A stretch of DNA of 64,000 bases from Gammaproteobacteria bacterium (lineage in GTDB: Bacteria; Pseudomonadota; Gammaproteobacteria; DSM-16500), in assembly GCA_031291175.1 (NCBI GenBank), contig JARLJO010000042.1, forward strand, positions 1-64,000. Reading direction: 5' to 3'. Position numbers and translations under genes: made by a program. Below, one piece after another: positions 1 through 8,425 of this stretch. The notes below the pieces were generated by a model. That model made no database searches. It was given only the letters and a program-made list of their open reading frames with translations, and had not been told where the DNA came from. The number at the start of each line of letters is the position of its first letter. Within the stretch, counting starts at the first letter, position 1.

Positions 1-64
1 ATCCAGACCAACCTAGCAATTCTCCATATAAATCACTTCATCTTAAGGGTTCCTTTCAGGCGCA

Positions 65-95
65 CTGGATCCCGCGGACAAGCCGCGGGACGTAG
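65..95. repeat. dispersed palindromic repeat, family B copy 1
   Basis: A perfect hairpin: TCCCGCGG at 70-77 pairs with CCGCGGGA at 83-90 around the loop ACAAG, followed by CGTAG. Two close relatives at 59090 and 59268 have TACCGTGG/CCACGGTA (or a near match) in the same positions with the same ACAAG loop, so the arms change together while loop and flanks are kept. It lies in the 171 bases before leuS, where no gene is visible. Function is unknown; it resembles REP-type repeats. Confidence 0.75.
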
Positions 96-183
96 AGCGG
101 GCTGCCAAAATAGCCCAAGTCTTGCTATTCCATTTGGTTAAGGTATCCTAACTCTCATTTGAATTTCGAGAATGAAAATACCT

Positions 184-2679
184 ATGGATGAGCAATATAA
201 CCCCCAAGAAATAGAAAAAAACACCCAGTCACTTTGGGATGAACGCAATTATTTCCAAGCCAATGAAGATTTGAGCAAAGAGAAATTTTATTGCTTATCC
301 ATGTTCCCCTACCCTAGCGGTAATCTGCACATGGGGCACGTGCGTAATTACACGATTGGAGACGTTGTCTCTCGTTATCAGCGCATGCTCGGCAAAAATG
401 TACTCCAACCCATGGGTTGGGATGCCTTCGGTTTACCGGCAGAAAATGCTGCCATCCAACATAAAGTCCCACCCGCTGAATGGACCTACAAAAATATCGA
501 TTACATGCGCAATCAGTTAAAGCGCTTAGGTTTTGCGTTTGATTGGAGCCGCGAGCTGACAACCTGTGACCCTAGCTATTATCGCTGGGAACAATGGTTC
601 TTCTTAAAGCTCTTTGAAAAAGGCTTGGTTTACAAAAAAAATGCTGAAGTCAATTGGGACCCTGTCGATCAAACCATTCTCGCCAATGAACAAGTGATCA
701 ATGGTCGCGGCTGGCGTTCCGGCGCACTCGTTGAACGTCGCGAAATTTCGCAATGGTTTCTTAAAATCACCGCTTACGCCGATCAACTACTCAATGATTT
801 AGACAAGCTCGAACACTGGCCTGAACAAGTCCGTTTAATGCAGAAAAACTGGATTGGCCGCTCAGAAGGCGCGGAAGTTTACTTCCCGCTAAAAGACACT
901 AACGAAAAACTCACTATCTTTACCACACGCGCAGACACCTTATTTGGCGTTACCTACATTGCCCTGGCACCACAACATCCACTGGCAAAACAAGCCGCCG
1001 AAAATAATCCTGCGTTACAAAAATTCCTGGATGAGTGCAAAAACACCAAAGTCTCTGAAGCCGATCTTGCCACGATTGAGAAAAAAGGCGTGGCCACAGG
1101 CCTCACCGCTCTACATCCCATTACGCAAGAACCCATTCCTATTTGGGTCGCCAATTTCGTCCTGATGGATTATGGCACAGGCGCTGTCATGGCGGTTCCC
1201 GCTCACGATCAACGCGACTTTGACTTCGCAAAACAATATCAACTAGCCCTAAAGCCTGTTATTACACCTACCGATGGCAGTCATTGGGACTATACCAGCA
1301 GTGCATTTGTCGAATCTGGCAAACTGATGGACTCAGCACAATTCAGTGGCCTGCCTTCCGCCTCGGCCGCAAAAGAGATCATTGATTCATTAGAAACAAA
1401 TCACCAAGGCAAACGCCGCGTGAACTTCCGCTTACGTGACTGGAGTATTTCACGACAACGTTATTGGGGTGCTCCTATCCCTATTATCTATTGCCCTGAC
1501 TGCGGACCGGTTGGTGCAAAAGATTTGCCTGTCGTATTACCTGAAAAAGTTAGCTTTGAAGGCGTTGCCTCACCATTAAAAGCCATGCCAGAATTTTACA
1601 AAACCCAATGCCCTCAATGCGGAAAACCCGCCGAGCGCGAAACCGACACATTCGATACCTTCTTCGAATCTTCCTGGTACTACGCACGTTTTACCTGCAA
1701 AAAACAGGACAAATCCATGCTCGATGGTCGTGCCAATTATTGGGTACCAGTCGATCAATACATTGGTGGCGTAGAACATGCCGTCATGCATCTACTCTAC
1801 GCGCGCTTCTTCCACAAATTGATGCGCGATGAAGGCTTGTTGAATACGGATGAACCCTTCACAAAATTACTCACACAAGGCATGGTGCTACACGAAGGCA
1901 TCAAGATGTCCAAATCCAAAGGGAACACTGTCGATCCGCAACCATTGATCGATCGCTATGGCGCTGACACTGTCCGTTTATTTATTATGTTCGCAGCACC
2001 CCCAGAACAAAATCTGGAATGGTCTGATAGCGGTGTGGAAGGCGCGCATCGTTTCCTAAAACGCGTCTGGGCATTTGCTTATGAAAATCGTGATTTGATT
2101 AAAAAAGAAAATCAAGCCATCAAAAATAATACCGCTGCGACCATGGATTGGGATAAAACCGATTCCAAACAACGCGAAGCATTACGACAAATTTACGATA
2201 TCCTCGAACAAGCCAGATATGACTATGAAAGACTGCAATTTAATACCGTTGTCTCAAGCTGCATGAAACTGCTGAATTTACTGGCCAAACTACCAGAAAG
2301 CAGCAACAGCGAGGCCATCGACATTAAACCTTGCATGACGCATAAAGGTTTCAGTATTTTATTACGCCTGCTTGCTCCGATTGCGCCGCACATGACGCAT
2401 GAACTCTGGGAAAACCTCAGTTACGATGGCATCATCCTGAATGCACCCTGGCCAAAAGCCAGCGCCACCGCACTAAAGATTGATCAAATCCAGTTAGTCG
2501 TGCAAATCAATGGAAAATTACGCAGTCACATTCAAGTGCCAACCGATGCAGAAACCAGCATCATAGAAGGACTAGCGTTAAATGATCCGAAAGTGAAAGC
2601 AGCTATTGCAGACAAAGTAGTGAAAAAAATCATTACCGTGCCTGGCCGACTTGTCAATATTGTCGCTGGGGACAAATAA
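184..2679 (+). CDS. leuS: Leucine--tRNA ligase
   Basis: Charges tRNA-Leu with leucine in the cytoplasm; class I synthetase. The HIGH motif appears as HMGH in [18 protein letters not shown] near the N-terminus and KMSKSKGN lies near residue 575. The editing domain with [12 protein letters not shown] sits between, and the C-terminal anticodon-binding and tail regions are present, so the protein looks complete at about 831 residues. An in-frame ATG lies 12 bases upstream at 172; 184 is chosen because [11 protein letters not shown] aligns with the usual LeuRS N-terminus and GAG at 168-170 is too close to 172. It heads the conserved block leuS-lptE-holA-nadD-rsfS-rlmH, and lptE begins directly after its stop codon. 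Confidence 0.97.
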   Translation: MDEQYNPQEIEKNTQSLWDERNYFQANEDLSKEKFYCLSMFPYPSGNLHMGHVRNYTIGDVVSRYQRMLGKNVLQPMGWDAFGLPAENAAIQHKVPPAEWTYKNIDYMRNQLKRLGFAFDWSRELTTCDPSYYRWEQWFFLKLFEKGLVYKKNAEVNWDPVDQTILANEQVINGRGWRSGALVERREISQWFLKITAYADQLLNDLDKLEHWPEQVRLMQKNWIGRSEGAEVYFPLKDTNEKLTIFTTRADTLFGVTYIALAPQHPLAKQAAENNPALQKFLDECKNTKVSEADLATIEKKGVATGLTALHPITQEPIPIWVANFVLMDYGTGAVMAVPAHDQRDFDFAKQYQLALKPVITPTDGSHWDYTSSAFVESGKLMDSAQFSGLPSASAAKEIIDSLETNHQGKRRVNFRLRDWSISRQRYWGAPIPIIYCPDCGPVGAKDLPVVLPEKVSFEGVASPLKAMPEFYKTQCPQCGKPAERETDTFDTFFESSWYYARFTCKKQDKSMLDGRANYWVPVDQYIGGVEHAVMHLLYARFFHKLMRDEGLLNTDEPFTKLLTQGMVLHEGIKMSKSKGNTVDPQPLIDRYGADTVRLFIMFAAPPEQNLEWSDSGVEGAHRFLKRVWAFAYENRDLIKKENQAIKNNTAATMDWDKTDSKQREALRQIYDILEQARYDYERLQFNTVVSSCMKLLNLLAKLPESSNSEAIDIKPCMTHKGFSILLRLLAPIAPHMTHELWENLSYDGIILNAPWPKASATALKIDQIQLVVQINGKLRSHIQVPTDAETSIIEGLALNDPKVKAAIADKVVKKIITVPGRLVNIVAGDK

Positions 2680-3228
2680 ATGCAAAGCGCGATTCGGCAA
2701 CTGCTTTTAGTTATCTCACTTTTGCTGCTCACTAGCTGTGGATTTCATTTACGTGGATCCGAGCCGCTCGCGCCGCCTTTGCATAATCTGTATATCCAAT
2801 CACAAGATCCTTATAGCCAACTCATACGCTTCTTAAAGCAAGCACTCAAACAATCGGGCGTGCATTTTGCAGAAACACCGCAAAGTGCCTCGGCCATTCT
2901 TGAGATCATCAACGAAAGACAAGTACAACAATTGCTTAGCGTCGGCGGCACACAACAAACTCGCGTTTACAATTTAACACTCATAGTCGCTTATCAATTA
3001 ACAGATCCCCATGGCAGACCTATTGCTAACCGACAAGAAGCCACGGAAACTCGCACGGTCACCATTCAAGCGAATCAAATCTTAGGTGGCAGCAACGAGC
3101 AAAGTAACTTATTCCAACTCATGCGTCGCGCGATCATTTTCACCATCATGCGCCACTTGTCTTCTCTGGATGTGACCAATGCCTTGATGCAAACAGAACC
3201 GGCCGCCAGTGTGCCAAAAAAAGGTTAG
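2680..3228 (+). CDS. lptE: LPS-assembly lipoprotein LptE
   Basis: Outer-membrane lipoprotein that plugs the LptD barrel and helps deliver lipopolysaccharide to the cell surface. The N-terminus has a hydrophobic signal ending in LLTSCGFHLRG, a lipobox with the LptE-typical CGFHLRG just after the modified cysteine. At 182 residues it has normal family length. The ATG follows the leuS stop with no gap and holA begins six bases after its end, so the three are probably co-transcribed and translationally coupled. Position between leuS and holA is the standard gammaproteobacterial order and supports the call. Confidence 0.93.
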   Translation: MQSAIRQLLLVISLLLLTSCGFHLRGSEPLAPPLHNLYIQSQDPYSQLIRFLKQALKQSGVHFAETPQSASAILEIINERQVQQLLSVGGTQQTRVYNLTLIVAYQLTDPHGRPIANRQEATETRTVTIQANQILGGSNEQSNLFQLMRRAIIFTIMRHLSSLDVTNALMQTEPAASVPKKG

Positions 3229-3234
3229 CGATCA

Positions 3235-4257
3235 ATGAAACTCTCCTCCCAGCAGCTAGAGCAACATCTTGCAAAAACCTTAGCGCCCATCTACATCATT
3301 AGCACAGATGAATTGCTTCTGGCTCAAGACGCCTTAGATCAGATTCGCGCCGCAGCACGCAAAGCCGGCTTTACTGAACGTCAGTCGCTGACCGTTGAAA
3401 CCGGCTCTGACTGGGGAAAATTATTATACGCCGAAGCACACAGTCTTTCGTTGTTTGCGACCAAACGGATAGTCGAACTGCATCTGGCCGGATCAAAACC
3501 TAACAATGCCGCCAGCAAAATATTACAAGACATTGCAGCCTCACCCTTACCCGATACGATTTTAATCATCACCTCAAATAAATTTGATAGCCGCACAGAA
3601 CAAACAGCGTGGCACAAAGCATTAGAAAAAAGCGGCGTCGTACTACAAGTTTGGCCTATTCCATTACAACAATTACCCACCTGGATCATGCAACGCGCCA
3701 AAAAAGCCGGTCTGCAATTCACACCCGATGCAGCAAAATTACTTGCCGATCAAGTGGAAGGTAACTTACTTGCCGCCGCACAAGAAATCGAAAAAATTGG
3801 CTTACTCCAAATCACTGGCGTAATAGACCATCACGCTATCGCACAAGCCGTCACCGACAATGCACGATTTGATATTTTCAGCCTGGTTGAGTGCGCGCTC
3901 TCCGGCAATAGCCAGCGCTGTATCCGCATCCTTGATAATTTGCGCGCGGAAGATGTCGAGCCCATTCTGATCTTGTGGGCACTGGCACGTGAAGTGCGGA
4001 CGTTAGCAGACATTGCCAAACAAATGAAACAAGGCGCACCTTTAAACACACTCTTTTCCAAGTTCCGTATTTGGGAAAAGCGCCAACCCAGTGTCCGCCG
4101 TTTTCTACAACAACATTCCCAGGCAGACTGCTTAACCTTACTCGCACACTGCGCCAAGATTGACCGAATTGTCAAAGGCGCGCAAACGGGCAATGCCTGG
4201 GATGAGCTACAACTTCTGACATTAAAACTGACCGGAAGTGTTATAATAACCAACTAG
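3235..4257 (+). CDS. holA: DNA polymerase III subunit delta
   Basis: Clamp-loader subunit that opens the beta sliding clamp during chromosome replication. The 340-residue product begins MKLSSQQLEQHL and carries the usual YIISTDELLLAQDALDQIR region, where delta proteins read 'Y.l.GdE.ll..ea', followed by a AAA+-like fold without a working P-loop, and the C-terminal helical collar domain. Length is typical. The start is six bases after lptE; AAAGG near 3220 inside lptE can serve as ribosome binding site. The call rests on fold pattern and on conserved position between lptE and nadD. Confidence 0.92.
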   Translation: MKLSSQQLEQHLAKTLAPIYIISTDELLLAQDALDQIRAAARKAGFTERQSLTVETGSDWGKLLYAEAHSLSLFATKRIVELHLAGSKPNNAASKILQDIAASPLPDTILIITSNKFDSRTEQTAWHKALEKSGVVLQVWPIPLQQLPTWIMQRAKKAGLQFTPDAAKLLADQVEGNLLAAAQEIEKIGLLQITGVIDHHAIAQAVTDNARFDIFSLVECALSGNSQRCIRILDNLRAEDVEPILILWALAREVRTLADIAKQMKQGAPLNTLFSKFRIWEKRQPSVRRFLQQHSQADCLTLLAHCAKIDRIVKGAQTGNAWDELQLLTLKLTGSVIITN

Positions 4258-4310
4258 CGTGGGCGGAAGTTATTAGCCCATATATTTAACCCGAACAATG
4301 AACTGATCAT

Positions 4311-4967
4311 ATGCCTCATTTAAAACAACCCATTGGCATCTTAGGCGGCACTTTCGACCCTGTCCATTTTGGACATTTACGCATGGCGCTTGAGCTCTAT
4401 CAGGCACTGGATTTAGCCGAGGTTCGCCTCGTCCCCTGCTATCAACCCGTACACCGCAAAATGCCTGTAGCCACACCAGAGCAGCGCTTAAAGATGGTGA
4501 CAGAAGCCATTGCCAAAGAATCTGCGTTCACCGTCGATCCTTGCGAAATTGAACGCCAAGGGCCGTCCTATACAATCGATACCTTAAAAACCTTGCATGC
4601 CCTTCTGCCCAACACGCCATTTTGCCTGATCATGGGAATTGATGCTTTATTGAGTTTTTCGAGCTGGCATCAATGGGAAAACATCCTGGACTTAGCCCAC
4701 CTTGTTGTCGCCCACAGACCACAGTATCAACTGCCACAAACCGGTATCGTGGCCGACCTCTTAAAAGAACGCCTGCGTCACAATGCCATTGATTTACATA
4801 ACAGTTTAGCTGGCAATATTCTTCTTCATCCTGTTACACCGCTTGAGATCTCCTCCACCGATATACGCAAACAAATCGCCTCCGGCAGAAATCCCCGCTT
4901 TTTACTACCCGACAGTGTATATAATTACATCAAAGAACATGGCACATACAGCATAAGTAGAATATAA
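4311..4967 (+). CDS. nadD: Nicotinate-nucleotide adenylyltransferase
   Basis: Transfers AMP from ATP to nicotinate mononucleotide, making deamido-NAD in NAD synthesis. The diagnostic nucleotidyltransferase motif is GILGGTFDPVHFGHLR near residue 9, with the HxGH-type active site (HFGH), and the C-terminal ISSTDIR motif is present near residue 183. At 218 residues it is full length. It follows holA after about 50 bases and is followed by rsfS, the usual order. Confidence 0.96.
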   Translation: MPHLKQPIGILGGTFDPVHFGHLRMALELYQALDLAEVRLVPCYQPVHRKMPVATPEQRLKMVTEAIAKESAFTVDPCEIERQGPSYTIDTLKTLHALLPNTPFCLIMGIDALLSFSSWHQWENILDLAHLVVAHRPQYQLPQTGIVADLLKERLRHNAIDLHNSLAGNILLHPVTPLEISSTDIRKQIASGRNPRFLLPDSVYNYIKEHGTYSISRI

Positions 4968-5000
4968 TGCGCCACACTTAACTAAATAGAGAAATACGGA

Positions 5001-5348
5001 ATGAAAGCTGAACAAATACAAAAAATAGCCATTGATACCTTGAACGATTTGAAAGCGATTGACTTAGTGACTATCGATGTCCGTGGCTTAACCACCATCA
5101 CAGACATGATGATAGTCTGCAGCGGTCGCTCTTCACGGCACGTCAAATCCATGGCAGAAAGCGTGGTGACAGCCGCCAAGCAAAACAAAGTCAGCTACAT
5201 CAAGATGGAAGGCGAACGTGAAGGCGACTGGGTGATTGTCGACTTGGCAGACGTAGTGGTTCACATCATGTTACCCACCATGCGTGACTTCTACCGCTTA
5301 GAAGACCTTTGGGAACCCGTGCAAAAGAAACGCGAACAAAAAAGCTAA
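5001..5348 (+). CDS. rsfS: Ribosomal silencing factor RsfS
   Basis: Binds ribosomal protein uL14 and blocks joining of the ribosomal subunits in slow growth. The 115-residue product has the family signature: an N-terminal helix (IAIDTLNDLKAIDLVTIDV), then TTITDMMIVCSGRSSRHVKSMA and the GDWVIVDLADVVVHIM strand. Length is typical for the Iojap/RsfS family. It lies between nadD and rlmH, as in E. coli (ybeB-ybeA). No paralogue is visible in the window. Confidence 0.95.
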   Translation: MKAEQIQKIAIDTLNDLKAIDLVTIDVRGLTTITDMMIVCSGRSSRHVKSMAESVVTAAKQNKVSYIKMEGEREGDWVIVDLADVVVHIMLPTMRDFYRLEDLWEPVQKKREQKS

Positions 5349-5406
5349 ACCCTTAAACTGTCAGCTGGGTTTGCGGTTTTTAGCTAACCCTACGTCACGT
5401 GATTTC

Positions 5407-5433
5407 TTGGGTTGCGCCAAAAACGCAACCCAA
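5407..5433. repeat. hairpin before rlmH
   Basis: TTGGGTTGCG (5407-5416) and CGCAACCCAA (5424-5433) form a perfect 10-bp stem with a 7-base loop in the rsfS-rlmH gap. It resembles a piece of the larger 36-bp inverted repeat at 16865-16949, which is built from the same TTGGG...GCGAA elements. No T run follows on the + strand, so it is more likely a repeat remnant or transcript-stabilising hairpin than a terminator. Confidence 0.6.
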
Positions 5434-5452
5434 CCGACGAAGGAACCACCCC

Positions 5453-5920
5453 ATGCAAATCAATCTCATTGCTGTCGGCAACAAAATGCCAAGCTGGGTT
5501 GAAAGCGGCTATGCAGAATACGCAAAACGTCTCCCTCCTGGCTACTTGCTAAAACTCATTGAAATCACACCTGAAAAGCGCACCAAACAAGCGGATATCC
5601 AGCGCATTACTGAAAAAGAAGGCGACAAAATACTGGCTGCAATCAAACCCGGCAATCTCGTGATCGCATTGGATGTCTTGGGACAAGCATGGCCGACTGA
5701 ACGCTTAGCCAAAGCATTACAAACCTGGCATAGCGAAAGTCGTGATGTGGATTTATTAGTGGGGGGTCCTGATGGTTTATCAAAAGCGGCATTACAAAAA
5801 GCTGAGATAAAATGGTCGTTGTCTCCTCTCACTCTACCGCACCCATTGGTTCGCATTATTCTAGCCGAACAACTTTATCGTGCGTGGAGCATCTTACACA
5901 ACCATCCTTATCACCGCTAA
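5453..5920 (+). CDS. rlmH: 23S rRNA (pseudouridine1915-N3)-methyltransferase RlmH
   Basis: SPOUT-family enzyme that methylates pseudouridine 1915 in helix 69 of 23S rRNA in the assembled ribosome. The 155 residues match the family's usual length when translation starts at MQINLIAVGNKMPSWVESG. An open frame extends 18 codons further upstream but that part runs through the 5407-5433 hairpin and has no family match; AAGGA near 5440 is a fitting ribosome binding site for 5453. The C-terminal knot motif reads LVGGPDGLS and the end is LSPLTLPHPLVRIILAEQLYRA, as expected for RlmH. Confidence 0.95.
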   Translation: MQINLIAVGNKMPSWVESGYAEYAKRLPPGYLLKLIEITPEKRTKQADIQRITEKEGDKILAAIKPGNLVIALDVLGQAWPTERLAKALQTWHSESRDVDLLVGGPDGLSKAALQKAEIKWSLSPLTLPHPLVRIILAEQLYRAWSILHNHPYHR

Positions 5921-5922
5921 AC

Positions 5923-6348
5923 TCATTCCCAATTCGTGACAGCAATCACATTCCACATGATTTTCACTTTTGCAGCTTGCTCATGATACGCTCTTTTTAC
6001 CAATTTCAATTTCACTAAATCCAGATTGGATTTGGAACGGAGTGCCGCAATATCGTTTGCAAGGGTCACTAACTGCCATTGCGCAGCCAATATTTTTTTA
6101 CCGTATCCTTGCGGATCCGCACGCTCTGAAGCCACTTCAGTCTCAAAATCATTTTGAGCATTGCTTACTATCACACAATCTGGATCAATAGCCGTATTCG
6201 GGACCGCCAAACAGCGAGCGACTTCGCGCTGTAAAGCCGCAGGATGCGTCATGAGATAATTGTAACTGTGATGCGTTTTACATCCCGCTAAAAACAACGT
6301 CGTGAGCAAAACGAAGAAAGGGATCAAACTATATTGTGATATTTTCAT
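5923..6348 (-). CDS. EexN-like lipoprotein
   Basis: A 141-residue protein with a signal peptide ending in the lipobox LFLAGC, so it should be lipidated and anchored in an envelope membrane. After the cysteine comes SYNYLMTHPAALQREVARC, which resembles the short 'Y.....HP.....v..C' motif of EexN-type entry-exclusion lipoproteins of conjugative systems. The rest is helical with no recognised domain. It is transcribed with the IcmC/D-like gene upstream (12-base gap) and its end faces rlmH two bases away. The pairing with an IcmC/D-like protein suggests a link to type IV secretion or conjugation, but this is inference. Confidence 0.6.
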   Translation of the reverse strand: MKISQYSLIPFFVLLTTLFLAGCKTHHSYNYLMTHPAALQREVARCLAVPNTAIDPDCVIVSNAQNDFETEVASERADPQGYGKKILAAQWQLVTLANDIAALRSKSNLDLVKLKLVKRAYHEQAAKVKIMWNVIAVTNWE

Positions 6349-6360
6349 GTAGAGATCTGC

Positions 6361-6693
6361 TTATAGCAAATGGAAAGGAACACCGCTTTCAGTTAACTTA
6401 TAAGCTAACGGTAAGCATACTAGCACAAGGCCCATAAGGAATAACACCAATACAGTACTCATGGGTGCCGCTAGTGGATTAATACGATACTGCATGTATT
6501 TTAAGAATGCGCCAAACAAACAAGTACCGCCGATGATGATTGCAGCACTACTCACAAAATCCGAAACAAGATAAACAGGTTCCAGCATATTGTTGGCAAC
6601 CTGACCAATACCCGCCGGATGTGTTGCCGCCACGGCAAGCACTGGCAAACAAAGTGCACAAAAAAATAAAATTCTTTGATAGATAATTGGCAT
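6361..6693 (-). CDS. IcmC/IcmD (DotE/DotP)-like inner-membrane protein
   Basis: A 110-residue protein with a cleavable-looking signal (…LPVLAVAATHPAG) and two strongly hydrophobic segments, roughly residues 44-64 and 78-100. They are separated by a short basic turn containing KYMQYRINPLAAP, which resembles the 'K...H..NP...P' loop of IcmC/IcmD small membrane proteins of Dot/Icm secretion systems. The order of signal, two membrane spans and the NP..P turn is the visible basis; exact family membership is not proven. No other dot/icm gene lies nearby, so it may be a dispersed paralogue. It heads a two-gene unit with the EexN-like lipoprotein. Confidence 0.5.
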   Translation of the reverse strand: MPIIYQRILFFCALCLPVLAVAATHPAGIGQVANNMLEPVYLVSDFVSSAAIIIGGTCLFGAFLKYMQYRINPLAAPMSTVLVLFLMGLVLVCLPLAYKLTESGVPFHLL

Positions 6694-6746
6694 AATAATT
6701 TCTACAATGATTGTTAATTAATGTTTAATGGATTTAAGCTACCATT

Positions 6747-7943
6747 ATGGCCAGTTCCGCATTATACCAAGATCCGCATATAAAGTATCCCATCTATGAT
6801 TTGAATCTGAATTTTGCCGATTATATTTCACAATGCAAGACCATCATTAAGACACACCGTCAAGATCTCACGAATGCCGATGCCGAACGCATCATTGAAG
6901 CGAACAGTCCCTTTGAGCTCATTCCTAAAAAAGATGACACCAAAAAGATCCGCTATGGCGCACTCTTGATTCATGGCTTATTAGACGCACCCTTTGCAAT
7001 GCGAGACATAGGGGCACACTTACAAGAACAAGGCATGTTAGTACGGGCTGTTTTATTACCTGGTCACGGGACTGTACCCGGCGCACTCTTGAATGTCTCA
7101 TTTGAGGAATGGTTGCAAACCATGCGCTATGGTATTGCAAACCTCTCAAAGGACGTCGATCATTTATTTTTAGTGGGTTTTTCAACTGGCGCTTCACTGG
7201 CACTGATGCACGCTTTAGAACACTTGCCCAATCGCGTTATTGGATTAATTCTACTAGCACCCGCCATTAAAATTTATTCTTCTTTAGGGTTTTTAACTAA
7301 TTGGCACCGTGCGATTAGCTGGGCTATTCCGCGTGCACAGTGGGTGCACATCACGGCAGAAAATGACTACACAAAATACCAATCCATGTGTTTTAACGCC
7401 GCCTACCAAGTCTATCGACTCACTCAAAAAATTCGTAAACTCGAAACCACTAAACCCTTGGCGTATCCGGTATTAGCCTGCATCAGCCAAGAGGACAAAA
7501 CCGTTAGCAGTGAGGCAACATTAGCTTATTTTCAAGAGCACACAGACCAGAATAGCGAATTAATCGTCTATACGAATCATCCTGAAAAATACAGTGACCC
7601 GCGCATCATCCCGCGAGCTGCAACGTATCCAAAATGGCATATTATCGGCATTTCCCATGTCTGCTTGCCCATTGCGCCAAATAATTCGCATTATGGTTTA
7701 CAGGGTGATTACATCGATGCAAGCCATGCTGAAGAGGTATTACCTTTTGGTAAGAAGGTCGCTTACGGCCCTTATAACACAGCCGAATACTTGGTTTTGA
7801 ATGTACTTTATCAATGGGGATGGAATAAAGAAAAACATACCAAATTAACTTTTAATCCCGATTTTGATTTTTTAAAACAAGCCATCGATAGCTTTTCCAA
7901 AAAAGCTATTCTTTCTTCCACAGCGCATCACACACCAGCATAA
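6747..7943 (+). CDS. alpha/beta hydrolase family protein
   Basis: A 398-residue serine hydrolase of unknown substrate. LLIHGLLDAPFAMRDIG supplies the oxyanion-hole HG motif, GHGTVPG follows, and the nucleophile elbow is GFSTGAS (G-x-S-x-G) near residue 144. YPVLACISQEDKTVSSEA probably holds the acid residue and IIGISHVCLP the histidine. There is no signal peptide, so it is probably cytoplasmic, and the N-terminal 70 residues match nothing I know. It starts 53 bases from the divergent IcmC/D-like gene. Its last 38 bases overlap the convergent lspA gene. Confidence 0.8.
   Translation: MASSALYQDPHIKYPIYDLNLNFADYISQCKTIIKTHRQDLTNADAERIIEANSPFELIPKKDDTKKIRYGALLIHGLLDAPFAMRDIGAHLQEQGMLVRAVLLPGHGTVPGALLNVSFEEWLQTMRYGIANLSKDVDHLFLVGFSTGASLALMHALEHLPNRVIGLILLAPAIKIYSSLGFLTNWHRAISWAIPRAQWVHITAENDYTKYQSMCFNAAYQVYRLTQKIRKLETTKPLAYPVLACISQEDKTVSSEATLAYFQEHTDQNSELIVYTNHPEKYSDPRIIPRAATYPKWHIIGISHVCLPIAPNNSHYGLQGDYIDASHAEEVLPFGKKVAYGPYNTAEYLVLNVLYQWGWNKEKHTKLTFNPDFDFLKQAIDSFSKKAILSSTAHHTPA
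7888..7909. terminator. bidirectional hairpin inside overlapping gene ends
   Basis: ATAGCTTTT (7888-7896) pairs with AAAAGCTAT (7901-7909) over a very short loop. It lies within the last codons of the alpha/beta hydrolase and over the stop codon of convergent lspA, with A/T-rich flanks. It may serve as a shared terminator embedded in coding sequence, though neither side has a long T run. Confidence 0.4.
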
Positions 7944-8388
7944 AAGCACCAATGCAAATGGCCGAGTCAGCCACATTAAATACCGGCCAATGCAAGGTTT
8001 TCACATACAGATCAATAAAGTCAATCACATGCCCATAGCTTAGCCTGTCCCACAGATTTCCCATGGCACCACCAATCACACAAGCCAGCGCGATCGAAAT
8101 CCAGCGTTGACGATACGACAAACGCAACATCCACACGACTAAAGCGGCACTGATACCTACTGCCAGCAAACCAAACAACCAGGACTGCCAGCCATTTGCC
8201 GCACTTAAAAAGCTAAAAGCCGCACCTTTGTTATAGGCCAAGGTGAAATTAAAAAAAGGCGCCACATTCACCGGTTCATAGGCCGTCAAATAGTGCTGCG
8301 CTGCTATTTTTGTCACGCGATCCAATGCCATGACAAAAACAGCAACCCAAAGCCAACGGATGCCAGACTGAGTAATTTTTTGTAACAT
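7906..8388 (-). CDS. lspA: Lipoprotein signal peptidase (signal peptidase II)
   Basis: Inner-membrane aspartic protease that removes signal peptides from lipidated prolipoproteins. Four membrane spans are visible. The family boxes are present: FNFTLAYNKGAAFSF, GAMGNLWDRLSYGHVIDFID and FNVADSAICIG, the last two carrying the two catalytic aspartates. The start at 8388 (MLQKITQSG) is chosen over a longer frame from 8463 because AGGAG lies seven bases upstream and the longer frame would run into ileS. At 160 residues it has normal length. It follows ileS closely, the standard ileS-lspA order. Its substrates in the window include LptE and the EexN-like lipoprotein. Confidence 0.94.
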   Translation of the reverse strand: MLQKITQSGIRWLWVAVFVMALDRVTKIAAQHYLTAYEPVNVAPFFNFTLAYNKGAAFSFLSAANGWQSWLFGLLAVGISAALVVWMLRLSYRQRWISIALACVIGGAMGNLWDRLSYGHVIDFIDLYVKTLHWPVFNVADSAICIGAFMLVCDALWKKE

Positions 8389-8425
8389 TTCATAACTCCT
8401 GAATAATCCACATCCGCAAACAAGC

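Noticed and set aside
3831-4253. 140-residue minus-strand frame inside holA, and similar long frames inside leuS, ileS and murJ
   Set aside because: They lie wholly within well-supported genes on the other strand, with no ribosome binding sites or recognisable domains.
5812-6191. Two + strand frames of 68 and 73 residues over the EexN-like gene
   Set aside because: They are shadows of the minus-strand lipoprotein, which has a clear signal peptide and lipobox.
6361-6693. A complete Dot/Icm locus around the IcmC/D-like gene
   Set aside because: Neighbours are rlmH, a lipoprotein and a hydrolase; no other dot/icm component is in the window.
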